Assembly (NCBI GenBank): GCA_041749475.1
Contig: JBGTBD010000050.1
Location: 1 to 6,060, forward strand
DNA from: JBGTBD01 sp041749475
Lineage (GTDB): Bacteria; Pseudomonadota; Alphaproteobacteria; Rickettsiales; UBA998
Direction: 5' to 3'
Length of the DNA stretch: 6,060 nucleotides
The stretch's first letter is position 1; every line of letters begins with the position of its first letter. Position numbers and translations under genes: made by a program. Under the pieces are notes generated by a model. The model searched no databases, had not been told where the DNA came from, and was given only the letters and a program-made list of their open reading frames with translations. Shown one piece after another: positions 5,325 through 6,060 of this stretch.

Positions 5325-6060
5325 ATGCAACATTTCCTGGACACCGCCAATTCCCTCGCCGACCTGTCCGGCGATATCCTGCGCAAATACTATCGCGCGA
5401 CGTTCAGCGTCGAGTCCAAATCCGACACATCCCTCGTCACTGAAGCCGACCACGCCGTCGAGCAAGCCCTCCGCCGCGCCATTATGGACGCGTATCCCGA
5501 CCACGGCATCATCGGTGAAGAAGGCGAATCCCATCAGCCCGACGCCGAATATTGCTGGGTACTTGACCCCATCGACGGCACATCCTCCTTCGCCGCGGGC
5601 CGCCCCCTATTCACAACATTAATCGCCCTGTGCCGGAACTCCTACACCCCTCCCTTGAGGGGAGGGGTCGAAGGCGCGTTTGCGACTTCGGGGGAGGGTG
5701 ACGCTAAGCCCTATCCTCCCACGCACATACAACGCGCGAAGGACTTGCGCTCCCTCTCAACAGAAGCTGAAAAAATCCTCTGGCAGAAACTACGCAGCAA
5801 ACAATTCCATCACTTTAAATTTCGTCGTCAGCAGCCAATCGGCCCCTATATCGCGGATTTTGCATGTATGGAAAGAAAGCTCATCATCGAACTGGATGGC
5901 GGTCAACATGCGCTGGAACAGAAGCAGGATAACGTCCGAATGAAGTTTCTGGAAAAGGAAGGATTCACCGTTCTCCGCTTCTGGAATAATGACGTGGTTG
6001 AGAATATGGAAGGGGTGTGGGAAAGATTGGAGCGTAACCTGATAAACCACCCGCCCCCGG
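5325..6060 (+). CDS. HisN/inositol-monophosphatase-type phosphatase interrupted in frame by a DUF559 cassette (3' partial)
   Basis: An uninterrupted frame of 245 codons from ATG 5325 to the window end. Residues 1-105 are the N-terminal part of a Mg-dependent inositol-monophosphatase-superfamily enzyme: KSDTSLVTEAD (32-42), PDHGIIGEE (58-66, metal-binding Glu region) and WVLDPIDGTSSF (78-89, with Asp81 and Asp84 as metal ligands and Thr86). The sequence then reads AGRPLFTTLIAL (91-102). The GRPLFTTLIAL stretch favours the histidinol-phosphatase (HisN) branch over SuhB, but the substrate is not certain. Instead of the expected turn and following strand (Gly-x-Pro...Gly-Val-Ile), residues 106-137 are encoded by a double-hairpin repeat and linker. 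Residues about 138-238 are a DUF559 domain: TEAEKILWQKLRSKQF, FKFRRQQPIGPYIADF, KLIIELDGGQH, FTVLRFWNNDVV. The C-terminal half of the phosphatase is not in the window. It could resume beyond the cassette, or the gene may be disrupted. There is no SD; the start is 1 nt after the upstream stop. Confidence 0.75.
   Translation, partial: MQHFLDTANSLADLSGDILRKYYRATFSVESKSDTSLVTEADHAVEQALRRAIMDAYPDHGIIGEEGESHQPDAEYCWVLDPIDGTSSFAAGRPLFTTLIALCRNSYTPPLRGGVEGAFATSGEGDAKPYPPTHIQRAKDLRSLSTEAEKILWQKLRSKQFHHFKFRRQQPIGPYIADFACMERKLIIELDGGQHALEQKQDNVRMKFLEKEGFTVLRFWNNDVVENMEGVWERLERNLINHPPP
5641..5700. repeat. left-end double-hairpin repeat of the DUF559 cassette
   Basis: Two adjacent hairpins are present. 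In hairpin 1, ACCCCTCCC (5646-5654) pairs perfectly with GGGAGGGGT (5660-5668) around a 5-base TTGAG loop. In hairpin 2, CGAAGGCGC (5669-5677) pairs with GCGACTTCG (5682-5690) around GTTT with one mismatch. A G-rich inner end, GGGGGAGGGTG, completes it at 5690-5700, so the whole block is also loosely self-complementary end to end. All of it is read through in the phosphatase frame without a stop as a Gly/Pro-rich peptide. Confidence 0.8.
6048..6060. repeat. start of the inverted right-end repeat of the DUF559 cassette
   Basis: CACCCGCCCCCGG at 6048-6060 matches the reverse complement of 5688-5700 at 11 of 13 positions. It sits just after the end of the DUF559 domain, as expected for an inverted terminal repeat cut by the window edge. 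Only 13 bases are visible and they are C-rich, so some of the match may be compositional. Confidence 0.45.

Larger units (their letters stand above)
5640..6060 (+). mobile_element. DUF559-carrying repeat cassette inserted in the phosphatase gene (right end outside the window)
   Basis: The cassette begins just after the phosphatase codon for Asn105 (5637-5639). It contains a left-end hairpin repeat (about 5641-5700), a short linker, a DUF559 coding segment (about 5736-6038), and the first bases of an inverted right-end repeat (from 6048). DUF559 proteins belong to the Vsr-like/PD-(D/E)XK nuclease group: Asp178 (IADF), Glu189 and Asp191 (IIELDGGQH) are the candidate metal-binding residues. From memory, DUF559 genes are commonly flanked by C/G-rich palindromic repeats like this in proteobacterial genomes. 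No transposase is present, so how the cassette moves is unknown. The exact left boundary is inferred from where phosphatase similarity stops. The DUF559 unit has no ATG before its domain; translation would come from the phosphatase start or from an internal TTG at 5745. Confidence 0.65.

Noticed and set aside
5680..5943. 87-codon + strand ORF overlapping the DUF559 segment
   Set aside because: It is in a different frame from the DUF559 domain, is Arg/Ser-rich, has no domain, and starts inside the repeat.
5640..6060. Intein within the phosphatase
   Set aside because: There is no Cys/Ser at the expected N-junction with splicing blocks and no visible HN-Cys/Ser type end; the nuclease is DUF559/Vsr-like, flanked by DNA hairpins, not intein splicing domains.

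Overview
The window looks like a chromosomal segment of a moderately GC-rich alphaproteobacterium. This is an inference from the family resemblance of the AsmA/YhdP-type protein, the glutaryl-CoA dehydrogenase and the HisN-like phosphatase, and from the GAACTTGTTTCAG-type palindromic repeat. I cannot name a genus. All genes lie on the + strand and are tightly packed.

Layout: (1) 1-2057 is the 3' part of a large AsmA/YhdP-like envelope protein, open at the window start. (2) 2054-2935 is an alpha/beta hydrolase whose ATG overlaps the preceding stop (ATGA). (3) 2986-3228 is an 80-residue basic protein of unknown function, just downstream of an extended -10 promoter that predicts an almost leaderless mRNA. 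(4) 3229-3386 is a 158-bp gap holding a small hairpin, a 62-bp near-perfect palindromic repeat, and a possible promoter whose -35 lies in the repeat's right arm. (5) 3387-4577 is glutaryl-CoA dehydrogenase (gcdH), essentially full length with its catalytic glutamate. (6) 4574-5323 is an AT-rich gene for an exported, cysteine-containing protein of unknown function, again joined by an ATGA overlap. (7) From 5325 to the end of the window runs an inositol-monophosphatase/HisN-type phosphatase gene.

The most notable feature is in the last gene. Right after the conserved metal-binding motif and the following strand, the phosphatase frame runs without a stop into a G/C-rich double-hairpin repeat. 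It then continues into a complete-looking DUF559 (Vsr/PD-(D/E)XK-like) nuclease domain. At the last bases of the window an inverted copy of the repeat's inner end begins. This looks like a DUF559-carrying repeat cassette inserted in frame inside a housekeeping enzyme gene, in the manner of the in-frame palindromic elements of Rickettsia. The window ends before it can be seen whether the phosphatase resumes in frame.

The first two genes are probably one transcription unit. The 80-residue ORF has its own promoter. gcdH, the exported protein and the phosphatase probably form a second unit, coupled by an overlap or a 1-nt gap. Most starts lack a recognisable Shine-Dalgarno sequence. There is no single pathway: envelope biogenesis, lysine/tryptophan catabolism (GCDH) and a phosphatase are side by side. 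I saw no tRNA, rRNA, CRISPR array or transposase gene.
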